Part shown: piece by piece, positions 36,508 to 49,100 of the stretch
How the letters are laid out: each line of letters starts with the position of its first letter
Numbering within the stretch: the stretch's first letter is position 1
Origin: Acanthaster planci
Lineage: Eukaryota > Echinodermata > Asteroidea > Valvatida > Acanthasteridae
Reading direction: 5' to 3'
Assembly: GCF_001949145.1 (NCBI RefSeq)
Contig: NW_019091618.1
Coordinates: 127,317-191,316, forward strand
DNA length: 64,000 nt
The notes under the pieces: generated by a model
The model's input: the letters and a program-made list of their open reading frames with translations, nothing else
Told to the model about the DNA's origin: nothing
Databases searched by the model: none
Translations under genes and position numbers: made by a program

Positions 36508-39500
36508 GTAAGTAGTAACTGTAGCATTCTGTCATGCAAATTATGTTCTTGTGTATTATGGCAGATAAAATGGTCGTAAGTGCCTTGTGGGAAAATTACA
36601 AACGTACGTGCAACTTCTTTCCATGTGATACTAATCATTTTTTATTACATGTATTCACTTTTCTGAAAATGTGAATGTGATCGTCCATTACTATTAATAC
36701 AAAGTAGCAGTACAAATGATAAGTTTTAGTGCCTCACTAGTGATGGCATCATCTGTATCCTGTGAGCTGGAGCATTATCTACAGTAATGCACATGTACCG
36801 GTAGGAGGGCCCCAGGGCTGCATAGTGCATACAGTACTGTACCAAGTCCAGCTTTTTAATTCCAGTTATTAAGTTGTACATACATGTTTTTCACATGCAA
36901 AACATTCTTGCCCAAGCAACTTCTATAAATCCACTTGTTAGCTGTTGGATATTATCAACAGTCTCCATATTCCTGTTGAGATGTGAGATTAGCAATGCTT
37001 CCTGGGGATGCATGTCTCACTGCAACCCCAGGCTAAAATGGAAGTATTCCCAAGGTACTGTAAATTACCAGTACAAGGCAAGAGCATTTACACTGGGAGC
37101 ACCTCATGAGATGGCAGGTGTCATCAACCTTGAAGGAGAGCCAGTGAACTTGTGAGCGAGACTACTAACCATTCTGCATGCATGATGTGGTTAAACAAGG
37201 GAATGACAGCCATACTTTGTCCTAGACAAGCTTTACCACATTTTAATGAATTACAACTGAAATCTGTACTAAAAACACCCAAAGTATAGTATGGATTTAT
37301 TTTCAATCCAAACAACTTACCTTTTAGGTCATTTCAGTCAGTAGGAGTTTGCAGGAGATGTGAGACATTTTAAAAACTGCTTCGGAATGCCTTTTTGAAG
37401 GTTCTTTTCATTTATTAAATACTGCCCCGTTTATTAGACATTGCCTTTCATTATGAAACAGCAAGTCAATAGTGCTTAGAAAGGTGTTGTTTGTATGAAT
37501 GAGATTCACTGTGGTTTTAAAACTGAAATGTTTTCACCTGTAAACAAGACCCACTATTTTGGTGTCCCTTTTGTAATATACAATGTACATTTGTACATGT
37601 ACATGGGCAATTTATAAAATAATCTGAGGAATAAAAGATCATTGGGTTCACTCGCTGATCAAAATATCCTTATTAATGGCAAATCAAAATGTCTTAACTA
37701 ATGAAAGTGTGAAGTGATAAAGATTTTGTGCTTTGAATCTTTTTATTTTGGGCCATTTCTGGTATTTTTATCTGTAAGATAGGGACACAAAATGGTGTTC
37801 CACTAAGCAGTTTTATTATGCACAGAATCCTTATTTTATACTAAGCAAATTTTTCTTGGTTAGACTGAAATACGGGTACATGTGAGTATGAATTATCAAA
37901 ACGAGAAGAAATTAAGTGTCCCCTTTACATTTGAAACTCTGAAGGGTTGTGAAGTGATAGATTGGCATTGCTTGAGTAAATACTTGATTGATTTTGTCTG
38001 AAATTAATTGGGATTATCAAACTTTAATAGACTGAAAGATAGCAGTGAACACAGTGTGAATCACTTTCTCCTTTTTCTAATTTACAAAATAGCCTATTTA
38101 TATTATCTGCCCTCCACTATACTCAGAATACTTCAATGTCTGTTAAACAGTGTCTGTTAAACACATTTACAAAGCATTACAGACACTGCATCTCAGAAAG
38201 TAATGCCAAAAAAGACGAAAGCTTCCAAAAAATGCCCCAAAAAGTGATAAAAGCTTTTCTTAATTTATGCGAAAATATTTACTGTCAACAATAGACAATT
38301 TAAACACTGTTCACAGCACTAGTCAGGTAGTCACAACGGCAAACTGGCCAACTGTGTCCGTGTATCACGTGGTAAGCACCCATGATGCATCCAGACAGGC
38401 GGACAATAAACCTTGTGCTGTGGCAGGAAATTTTACAGAAGCATGCTCACTTCAAGTACGAGCAAAACAACCTCAGATTTAACTTTTGAACACAGAAATA
38501 CACAGACAACAGACTAAGTTCTGTGAATTAAATTGCTGAAATCTTTTCGCAACATCAGTGTTTTTTTGACTTGCAGCTGTAGGGTTGGGCACGGCGTGGC
38601 GCAGCGTGGCGGGAACCAACGTACCATTGCTTTAATGCATTGAGCTTTGCACATGTGTTTTCACCACTGTGAGAGCAAAAAGTGAAGGGAATTTATTTTT
38701 AAAAATTTGTCAACACTTTATTTGTCTAACTTGCCAATAAAACTGTTAGTTTCACACTGAAAATTAAGGGCGGTGGAGAAATCAGCAGCAGAACTGGTTT
38801 TTTTGGGGGGGCGAATAATTTGAACAGTTTTCAGTGGCTGGCACATGCACTCCTGTATATCACGTTTGTTAACCTTTCACATTGTTTGTTGCAGTTGATG
38901 GAGATTACAGATCAGTTCTTACATGGCTCACTTTCCCTTTCTGTTCCAGTAGTTTACAAATGTATGTAATTCCTGATGCATGTCTCTTTTTCAACGCAGA
39001 AAACAGAGCAGTGGGGATCTGCAGAGTCGACTCAAAACAAGGAAGTTGCTGGGTGTTGGAGAGTGTGAAGATGGTTCAGTACCAGTTTCTAAGGTACATT
39101 CTCGTACATATGTACATTGTTTTTATTTGAGTGGGGGACTGGGGGCATGTTAACATTGCAGGATATGCAACTGTATGTTGTATGTTTGGAAAGAAGATAA
39201 AATTTGTCATAATAGCATAACTATTTAGTGTAATAAATAGCTTACATAAGCTTAAGAATGTTTATCAGTCACTTAATGAATAGTTTGAAAGAAATGCCTG
39301 TAAATGGTTAGTCAACATCAACCAAGTGGAAATTGTGAAAGAAAGCTAACGGTTCACTCTAATCAAAAACTGCATAAACTAAAGGTATTCATGGCAGAAA
39401 TATCTTCATGGTTTGGGAACATCATTTCATTGCCTGGGTTTGTTGGCAGTTATCAAAGTCAGTCAGATGCAGTCATTCCCACAAGCAGAAAATTGCCATA

Positions 39501-42500
39501 GAACACTCAGTTTGACATTTGTACAGTATACAGTTGAATGCACAGCCTTAAGACCAACCAGGAGGCACATGTACATGTACATTGAAGGTTAGCTGCAACC
39601 TCCCTAGATTGTATGTAATGGGATTGCTTAGAGTTGCTATGGAGTAATCTACACACTGACTCTAGGCAACGTCATCTTCAGCATGAGTAGAGATGAACTG
39701 TAGCTTGATTGATGTGATAGTCAACGCATGTCAAGGGTTTGTCAGTTCGAGCAAGATTTATTGCAAGCTCATATAATTAACATCAAGTGGGTACAATGTC
39801 TTTGGATACACGAATTCTGAATTTAATGTACAATGTGCATGTACATGTACAGTATTTGATAACTGGGCTTGAAAGCAAGTTTAAAATTTTCTTTCTTTAC
39901 ATTTTATTGTCTCTTATCGGGACTGATTTAGAATTATATTTATTTTGGAAATTAGAGTTGAGTAACAAAAAAGGCATGTTAAAGTACTTTTCAACTTGCT
40001 TTCATAATGCAAGAATGACATTAGACGCTAATCAACAATGCTAATAAGGCTGGAATCATGTGTTCAAATACTGAGCACTGATAGGTCAACGTGACGAAAG
40101 TGATTGCATGTACATGTACATGCATGCAATATGGATCATGCAGATGAATTCTTTCTGGTAGCAAATGGCTGGTTTTGTGAAGTAAATGTACAGTAGGCAG
40201 CCTTGAGCATTGTAATTTTTTGTCCCATTGACCTACATGTATCAATGCTTAGTATTTGAACATGTGATTCCAAGTTTATAAGCATTGTCGATTAGTTTCT
40301 AATGTCATTCTTACATTTACATGTACATGTATGCTGTTATGATTGCAAGTTGAAAAGTACTTCAGCAGGCCTTTTTTGTTACTGAACTCCATATTTTCTG
40401 ATTTTGTAGTACCAAACATCTATTTGTTTCTTTTTATTTTGTGGGAAACGTTTAAGAAAATTTGTGCATACGTGTGTGTTTTTCTTTGTTGCACACTGAC
40501 AGTTGGTCGAGAACATGTGATGGATGTACCGGTACTCACATAAATGTATGGTTTATTGAAGATATTCAGAGTTGCATTGATGTGCATGTGTATTATACAC
40601 GAATAGGCTGTACATGTTCATACCTGGAGAGGGCTCTTGAATGTACAGTTGAATGCATGGCTTAATGAGACCATCCAGGAGGCACTCTCTGCCTGTACAG
40701 ACCCCAAGCAGTTTCATCCTTTGTTTGATGCATTCATCCACATCACTCATTGATTTTTCCAACATGTTTATTGTATCCTTTGTATGTTCTTTCAGATAAG
40801 TCAGATCTTGGGAAGTGATGATCATTACTTGATGACATTGCCTAATGGGCTGCGGTTATGGCAGGTTGCAACAGCTATTGTTTTCAGTGCAGTAGCATTG
40901 CTGGTAAAGACACTCAGATTATTTTGTATCCCATTGTTACATTATTACATTAGTATATTTATATATGTATAATGTTAACGTATCCCAAATCTTTCAAATG
41001 TGTGACTTTTTGCAGTATTTCAGTGGATTCAAGCATGAAGGCTTAAAGACTGGTTTCAATACCTGTGTATTGAATACAGGTATTGCTTACATGTACATGT
41101 CCAGTACATGTAGTTGGCCAGTTGGAATGTACATGTATTAATATTAGTAGATCCAGGCTGGGGGAGGCAACAGGGATATAGCCCCCTTAAAGGATCAATT
41201 TTTAAAAGCAAAATGAGTGAAACGCAACTTTGGGGGACATTGTTTAAAACTTCCTTTCCTTCAAAAAGAATGCCAAAAAGTCCCAAAATAATATACATCA
41301 CCCCTCAGACAGGCCAGAAAAAGGTTGCATAAATAAGTTAGAAAATGTTTCACTCTCAAAACCAAATTGCACTCGCCATAATTTGGTTCTCTGTCTACCC
41401 ATCAAACCAAGTACCGGTTGGGTACATGTACCGGTACCTTGTAGGCCCCTATGCCTCCAGTATTGTATACATGTACTTGTGTTCTTGCTTTATGTGCAAC
41501 CCAGTCTGGATTTCTGACAGTTACCATTCTTATTCAAATCCCAAATAGTTCCCTAACAACTTCAGAAAACACCTGGAAATTTAGATAATGTAAATGCTTC
41601 AAGACAAATTATCTACAAGGGATTTTTGGAAAATTCAACAGTATATATTATAAATGTAGTGAAAGAATTGTACTGGTATGTGTCTCAAGAAGAGCTAAAA
41701 TCAGTAAAGACTTGGTAAAATACATGTACCATGGAAGTTTTGTGAAACAATGGAATAAATTAATAATGTCGTAGATATTATTTTTTGGTGACACAAAATG
41801 TTACTATACAGTTAGACTGATTCAGGGAGTTATGTGATCTTCAAATTTAGTATGGGGATACGGTATGTTCATTGACATTTTGGAAGCTTTCAGTTTGGCC
41901 TTCCAAGCAGTGGAAACAGAAAACATTGAACCTACCTGTAATTGTCTACAGACACCAAAGAATTTTCATCCATCATCAGTAATGTTAAGCAACAGAATTG
42001 TAAATTTGTCAGTTGTCAGAAGCTTTTAGTTTGTCCTTTTATTCATTAAAAATAAAATGTATTCATTGAATCTGGTCATTGCTGTGACCTTACATTTTGT
42101 TATCTGTCCTATATACATGTACAGTGTAGGCCATGCTTTTTTGTAGTGTTGTTTGTAGATTTGTTACAGAAACCTTCTTGTTAACCTTTCCCATTATTTC
42201 ATAACAGTGATCTTTGACATTTTGAATTCCAGGCTGTAATTTTTCCTCTATCATTATTTTATGTCTTTGTCTTATGTAATTTCTTTGACTTTCTGGTTCT
42301 GTCCTAGGCCATGATTTTCCCTGTACCATTGTTTGATGCCATATTTGCCTCCAACTGCAGTGCTGATGCTATTTTGCCCATTCGTCTCTTTGGAGCAGCT
42401 TTGACATGTAAGTACAAAATGGTTTTGTATTGTGAGGCCATAAAAATGTTCAATGGTTACTTCATTGAGAGGCAGTTCATTTCATTAAATGTTACATTAT

Positions 42501-45500
42501 ATACACGTATGAAATTACTGCACAAGTCTTGTATCCATATCTTTGGTTTGGACCACTGGAGCATATGTGATTTGATCTGCGATAACCCTTCACATGGTCA
42601 GCTTTGTCATTCTGGTGCATATCAACTTCAAATTGATCTGGACACAGTCCTGTTTTAAAAAAGTGTTTAGGCAATTTCTGCCCACAATCAATCGAGCCAA
42701 TTTCAGAAACCTGTGAGGTCAAATTTTGTGTTTGTGGTGGGTTGATGACAAACATGACAGGGAGAAAGGCACAACAGGCATGTATGAAGATACATTTAAA
42801 CTACCTATTTAACCTACCTATAGTGAAACCTCATGCAGTCGTTGAGGTAGTCCACACATTTCCCCCTTATTGCGCTTCTCAATTCATCTTGCTTCTAAAG
42901 ATGATGGATTCGTTTGAACAAGTCCAGAAATCTTTTGGCATATCACTTATCAGCGACTATGGGAAGGTTTGAAATCTAGCCTTACTGTGTTGATGAACTT
43001 TGTCAAGGCACGAGTCAATGTATTTTACACCGACATGTTGGAAAGCATGGAGAGCAGCTAACTCTTTGTTTTTATGAGCATTTCTGTCCATTATGCAAGA
43101 CTGGGGTATGTTTTATTTCATGGAAAAAAGGCCAAAAATCATCCATTTAAATTTGAAGGAGTGGATGACAAGAAACCTTCACAGTACCACTTACATGGAC
43201 ATGAACAAGCATCCCATGCATGCTGTGTTGTTGTCTGTCTCTCAACATGACGTTTCAGGGTCACTTGCATATCATGTACCAGTACATAAGAAGTGTTTCT
43301 GAAATTGGCAATATAAGGTTTCACTGTGGCCCATGTTTTTGACACCATATACAGTATGTAAGTAGGAAAGCTATGGCTTTTTTTATGTTTATTTCAGAAG
43401 GTGATCTTGTTGTCTGTTTTATAAGGTTCATGTTGTGGAAAGCAAGGTATCTTTATTTTGTATTTAACTTACACAGACATTATTTGTATGTCTTTGTAAA
43501 GGTCTTGGACTATTATTCTGGGGTGCTGTCAAGTCAGTCAGCAGATATATCATAAGATGGACTTTGCTGTCACAAGTCCTGTACCTCTCCATCCAAGCTA
43601 CAGGTAAAAGCTTAATTGAATTAAACGGTTGAAATATGAAACAAAGTTTTTGTATGTGGGACAGAAAAAATGTTCTTTTGGGGTGTGGAACACTGTAAAA
43701 CACATATTCAAACTGAACAACAGATTTTGTAGCATTATATCAAGATTAAGTCATAAACTTACCAAACAACACTTTAAGAAAGTTATTAACAATCTTCAAT
43801 TTTTCATACATGTAGAGTATTAATAAACCAAATTTCATGTAAATGTAGATCACTCGTGTACATATCAACATGAAAAAAAAATAAAAACTGAAAAAAAGGC
43901 AACTGGTTTGGAAAACCAAATTACCAGTGAATACTAATTATATCAAATACACGGTACTTTCTCATTCAGACCTTTTTCAGTACTGGCAGCTTTGTCAGAA
44001 AAATCCATTGATTGAAATTAGTAAGCAAAGGCGGACTTCTGAACTTTGGTAAAATGTTTCAATAGCTATCCTTAACATTCCCAAATCCTCTGATTTCAAT
44101 ATGACTTTACATACACCCTAGGGGGTTAGGGTTAAGAATGAAATTACTTTTGTTACAACAGTATACTTACATAGAATCATGGAAAAATGTGTTTCTTTGC
44201 ATGATTTGGCAACAGAAGATAAACTAAGAGTTGAGGAAACTATCTAAAACTTAATTCATTTTCAATAGTACCAGTGATATAATTCAAATACATTTAAAGT
44301 TGTATTATGACTGCACATAATAGAAAATGAATACAATAAGCCAACTCAGTATTTCAATGAGATAAGGTAATTTGGGATACAATCAGCTGATGCCATGCCA
44401 GGCTGAACATGTTCAATGTTTGGAGTTTGTATACATCTGTGATAATAGGACCACTATTTTGTTCATGTCATTAATCATCCCTAATGACCAATTACAGTCA
44501 AACTTCGTTAAGAAGAGTACTGTTTAATAATATAAGATTATTTTTATAACAAGGAAATGTTTAGGTCCCTATCCTTTTGTTTGTCATATTGTTTTCATTC
44601 CTGATAACACAAGGTTTCTGTTATAACAACATACTTTGCCAAGTCCTCTTATTAACAAGGTTCGATTGTATATGCTTCATGTTTGTGAATTGCAAGGTCA
44701 CTGCAGATTTGATCCCTGTAATAATTATCATTCAGGGCATGCATTGTCCTACAAAGCCAGGAACCAGTGTGTACATGTACACCGTACATCCACTCACGTA
44801 AACATCCTCTTTACATGTAGATGTCACTGTGTGAACTCAAATAAGATAAGATTTACATTTTGATATTCCAATAAGCTTGCTAAGTGATAGCTTGCTAAGT
44901 GATAGCTTGCTAAGTGATAGCCTGCTAAGTGATAGCTTGCAAGGGGAAACTGAAATCAAAGGTACTTTGGTAGAAACTGCATAATTTTTTTTTTTTGTCC
45001 CCCAAAAGAGTTGAGTGTGTGATGTGCACATGTGAATTACATGTACACAAAGAATATCACCGATTGAGAATTTGAATGAAAAATTATAAAAATTAAGCCA
45101 AAATATTGCATGTACATGTCTGTTTGATTGAAACCAGGCAAGAGTTAGGCATGCAGTATCTTGTTACAGTGACGCTTGTACAACTGGAGGATATTTCTGA
45201 GAAGAATGCAGCTTACCAAAATCTCTGCCAATTAGGGAAAAGAAGTGACTTGACATATTAGAGGGTTGCACAGTATATTACTGGAGATGATCTCATGACA
45301 GAGTACAAAATGTATTCCATCTTCCTTTGTATCTATTTTAGTAACTCATTAAGATGCCTCCAAAAACTAATAGCATGCACTTGGGCTGTGTCTGAACATT
45401 TTTCTTTCTTCCTTATAAAAATGAAGTAGCCCAAAATCTTGACTTTGTCAGGTACCGTATAGTACATGTATTTCTCAAGTGTTGCACGAACAATTTAAAT

Positions 45501-46035
45501 AATCCAGGCACTTCGTTCAGAAAGCTTATGAAGTAAATGTATTTAAAAGTGTCGAAAGCAGCATAATCGATTTGTAATTTGATGGATTGAACTTTTCAAA
45601 CCACTTCCTGCATACTTGACAACCTGAAAGCCACGCTTACATGTACACATTTGCAACTCTGTAAATATACATGTACTTCCTGGTTTATCATTACACGTCT
45701 GCATTATAACCATTGACCACTTGAGGGATACTGTAAGTACCACTTACCCATGGTGACTGTCACTAAAGCCATTGGCTGCTTATTATATGCCATATAAATA
45801 CATGCTATATAATATTCAACCTATCTTTATGTGTTGTCTGATTACAGTGATGATGTGCAGTTTGTATGGGAGTTTGTCCTTCAACTTCTCCAGCGTGCTG
45901 GTGCTGCTTGTTCTGTTCATGGCTATCACAATCAGCTTGTATTTTTATGCCATTCTGTCTGGATTCAATGCTAAGTGGCTATGGAAACCCAAAATGGTTA
46001 CCTATGATGTGTCATCGGCAGATAAGAGTGATTAG
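36476..46035 (+). CDS. TP53I11: TP53I11 orthologue, small four-helix membrane protein (6 coding exons)
   Basis: Joining 36476-36507, 39000-39093, 40796-40903, 42308-42407, 43502-43603 and 45848-46035 gives one uninterrupted 207-residue protein. Every intron is GT-AG and every phase matches. Residues 18-48 (SRLKTRKLLGVG, then SKISQILG) match the conserved N-terminal block of vertebrate TP53I11 (p53-inducible protein 11, 189 aa in human). Later blocks such as GLRLWQ, PIRLFGAAL and IIRWTLLSQ also match. Hydrophobic helices lie at about 63-83, 103-121, 131-150 and 161-180, with a hydrophilic C-tail ending YDVSSADKSD that is longer than in human. In vertebrates the gene responds to p53 and is linked to growth arrest or cell death; the biochemical role is unknown. 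The start at 36476 is the first ATG in its exon, but an upstream alternative exon is possible (see 9996-10096). It converges with the LRRIQ1-like gene. Confidence 0.9.
39000..39093 (+). CDS. TP53I11: TP53I11 coding exon 2
   Basis: Acceptor TTTTTCAACGCAG, donor AAG/GTACAT. Encodes the conserved SRLKTRKLLGVG block, residues 11-42. Confidence 0.92.
39531..40685 (+). repeat. Short intronic direct repeat in TP53I11 (39531-39568, 40646-40685)
   Basis: CAGTTGAATGCA, CTTAA, GACCA, CCAGGAGGCAC recur in the same order in introns 2-3 of the gene. One copy is in each flank of a TACATGTA-rich tract. These are fragments of a dispersed repeat; the family is not identified. Confidence 0.5.
40796..40903 (+). 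CDS. TP53I11: TP53I11 coding exon 3
   Basis: Acceptor TGTTCTTTCAG, donor CTG/GTAAAG, exactly 36 codons (residues 43-78). Contains ISQILG and most of the first hydrophobic helix. Confidence 0.92.
42308..42407 (+). CDS. TP53I11: TP53I11 coding exon 4
   Basis: Acceptor TTCTGTCCTAG, donor CAT/GTAAGT. Residues 79-111 plus one base. Encodes the loop FPVPLFDAIF and the start of helix 2 (PIRLFGAAL). Confidence 0.92.
43502..43603 (+). CDS. TP53I11: TP53I11 coding exon 5
   Basis: Acceptor GTCTTTGTAAAG, donor CAG/GTAAAA. Residues 112-145 plus one base. End of helix 2 and start of helix 3 (IIRWTLLSQVLYL). Confidence 0.92.
44874..44940 (+). repeat. 15-bp tandem repeat, four units plus a partial
   Basis: AGCTTGCTAAGTGAT is repeated four times (the fourth has AGCCTGC) followed by AGCTTGC. 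It lies in the last intron of TP53I11. The minus-strand frame that reads KLSLSKLSLSK is only its translation. Confidence 0.95.
45848..46035 (+). CDS. TP53I11: TP53I11 coding exon 6 (terminal)
   Basis: Acceptor TCTGATTACAG, stop TAG at 46033-46035. Residues 146-207: rest of helix 3, helix 4 (VLVLLVLFMAITISLYFY) and a cytosolic-looking C-tail. Confidence 0.93.
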
Positions 46036-46136
46036 GCAAGGATCAGCTGAATGTCTTGCATTGTCCACCTAGCATAACCTCAGTCCAGTTGGTATTTGGT
46101 AGTGGTGAATGTCAGCTGGTGTCATTTCAATGAGCA

Positions 46137-46142
46137 AATAAA
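46137..46142 (+). terminator. Probable poly(A) signal AATAAA for TP53I11
   Basis: The first canonical AATAAA after the stop, 102 bases downstream, followed by a short T/G-containing stretch. Later signals may also be used. Confidence 0.6.
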
Positions 46143-49100
46143 ACTGTCCAAGTTACATAGATACATTTACATGTAAATATAGTGTTAATGTATGTCACTT
46201 CATTTCTCTGGAACTCCTGGGTTTAAAGATTTGTTCATGCAGCTTGTATAATTCATTGTCTGCACTATGAAGTGATGTATTGTGGATAGTTGCCGCACCA
46301 CAAACTGATGTATCGTGTGCACAAAGTCTATGGATGGTAAGTCACATCATGGTACACCAAAACATCACTTCGTAGTGAAACCGACAAATTATATGCATGA
46401 TCATTATTGCACGTGTAGAGATCGACCCCCCATACCTTCAGATAGCCTCAATTAAACATTGCTATAAGGACATTATGGGTCTAGATAATGGGAGATTATA
46501 TAAACTGGATTATTACCTGCAGTTATTTAGTCCCCAAGGCCCAAACTATGATTAAACAGTGCAGTTTATTGAGAAAAAGTTATCATCTCCTCCATTCATT
46601 TGAGGGAAACTGCTTGATTTATTTGCCTTCATCTTGCCCTCAAGGAAGAGAAGTAGATATCGCAGTGTTAAATAACACATCAGAATCATGGCATACTGAA
46701 TAGTAGAAAGCACAAGTAACATGATTAGTATACCAGTGGTAAATCGAAAGCACCGCAGGTCTAAAAACGGTAGGACAGAAACAGAGTATAACTTGGTTGG
46801 TTCATTGGAGACAACAATACAGGTAACTTTTATGGAGAAATGAAGATGTCAGTAGATTTAATGTTTAGGAGCATCAGAATGATAAAGGTAGCCCAACTCA
46901 CACTGTTTGTCCCAGTTTTCTATTTACAGTGCTCAAATTCAAATCAATAGTTAAGTCAACTGAAGAGGGTTTGCTTGAAGTGACTGATGTCCAAGAGAGG
47001 GTGTACTAGGTTTACCTGGAATTTCAATCTTGTTTTTCAATTGAGGGAAAAATTATCAATCTTTGGGGGATCCCTCATACTCCGCATAGCAACACTCCAC
47101 TGTTTCTTGTGTATATTCCATTCAGGACACTTAATATACCAAAAAATGCGTGTATAATGGAAAGATAATGTATGCTGTGCAGTATATGAAACATCAAACT
47201 GTACATAATGTAGCATGCTTACACATTCTACAAGTCAACTTCCACAGTGCTACATTTTACAATTGCACATGTAGTTCATGTGAAGTTGTGGTTGAAAGTT
47301 TACATGCACTGGTACTAAAAGTTTTACTTACAAGAACTAAATTACAGTGTTTAAGACCTGGCAACCCTTCCTGTTATTTACGTAATCAATCAGAACATGT
47401 GCTCTACTTTAATCATTTATTCAAAAATTCATTGAATTACATATAAAGTGGTGTGCTGACTCTTCAGCTACAGAAGGAAGAATAATTGTCAAGAATCAGC
47501 AAAGTCGTAGAAATTGTATTTGAACTGTTTAAGTCAGACTTTTGACAACTGTAGATGCCAGTTGAATTGCTGTCACCTTTTTATTTTGCAAAATTACAAG
47601 TATTACTCTCTTGAAATTATTTGCTTTCATGAAGTCTAGAAAACTTTTTTGGGCTAATAAGAAAATAAGTAATATCAAGAAGATACCACTATCCATATAG
47701 GGCGTATGTGGAGTATTTTTGGTTTTCTTCTGATCATAAATCTCATTCTTTCACAGACACATTTTATGACAGTGCCTGGATACTTTTGCATTCTATCTGT
47801 TCATTGGATCGGCTAATGGAAGCCAGATATACATGTACATTCTTTGAGCAAAACTACTTTGAAGAGAAACTACTTTGAGTAGAGCTACAGTGTACTTGGA
47901 GCAGAAAAGGACGTGAAATCTGGAAAAAGATTATTTAAAATTGCACTAAGAATTAAAGAATTAGTGAGTACAACACACTGACCATTATTATGCATGAATG
48001 TTTATTGCACAGTATGATTTGTATTCGTGTCCACTGCATGGAGTTAGAGTCGTACGCACAGTTTAGACAAAGTATCAGTTAAAATACAAACAGCATTATA
48101 TTTTACAAGACAGTATATACCTTTTCCATGCGTAATGTTCCAAATACGTTAAGCATTGTGTTTGGTCAAGGAACTTCTGCAGTTTTATAATCATATAAAA
48201 TGTCCATAAAATCCACCACTTTCAGTGTTTGAAGTAGAAACCTGCAGAGAGTATTATCAGAAATTGCATTTGTGCTCAGTGTATAGTGGGCCAGCAGTCG
48301 CATGACATTCGTGCTGGTTCAGAACTATGCAAATACAATACCTATAGGTTATGCAGTGTGGTGTTTCACCAGGGGAAAACAAGCATTTTTAAACCAGTAA
48401 ATAAATTCCTCAAGACTTAATATTAAAGCCTAGCATTCATCAAAAATGACTTTGTGCTTGTATATGTGCAATATACAGAATTCGTGCCAATAATTTGGTC
48501 AAAGTTGAATTCAGTTCAGCTAGAGATGCATTCTGTCCCGCTTGAGCTCATGTGGTACATGTAGATGCAAAATTAACACATAAGGGATTTTGTTAGGGCA
48601 TATCAAGTGACAAGTTATTCATGAACTTTGTGAAAAATTCTTGCAAGTGGGAACAAGCCCTACCTTTGTGCTTGGCAGATTTGTGCACTTATGCAAAACA
48701 GGTTTAATCATTTTGAAGTTACAGCAACAATATTTCATGAAGTATACGAAATATAAACATAACTTGGAGAACAAGATAAAATTGAAGTAGAATATGGATG
48801 TTGCTAGCCTTCTTTAACTTCTGCCGTAACAATTATGGAACAACTCATGGTAAAGTTCGTCACACTGGTGCAATGATGCCATGTAGGTATTTTTGGTGTA
48901 TACTGGCTTGAACCACAGAAGGGTCGATGTATATACATGTACATGTACAAGTATGTTCACAAATGTACATTTAGTTATTTTTGTGTTAGTAGTACAGTAC
49001 TTAAAACACTTGAAGGTCTAATTGTAATAAAACACATTGTATTATATAGATATAAATGCATCAGTTGCATTATGGAACAAGTTCTGGGGCGGCTTTTTGC

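Noticed and set aside
44837-45031. Minus-strand KLSLSKLSLSK peptide
   Set aside because: Artefact of the 15-bp tandem repeat in a TP53I11 intron.
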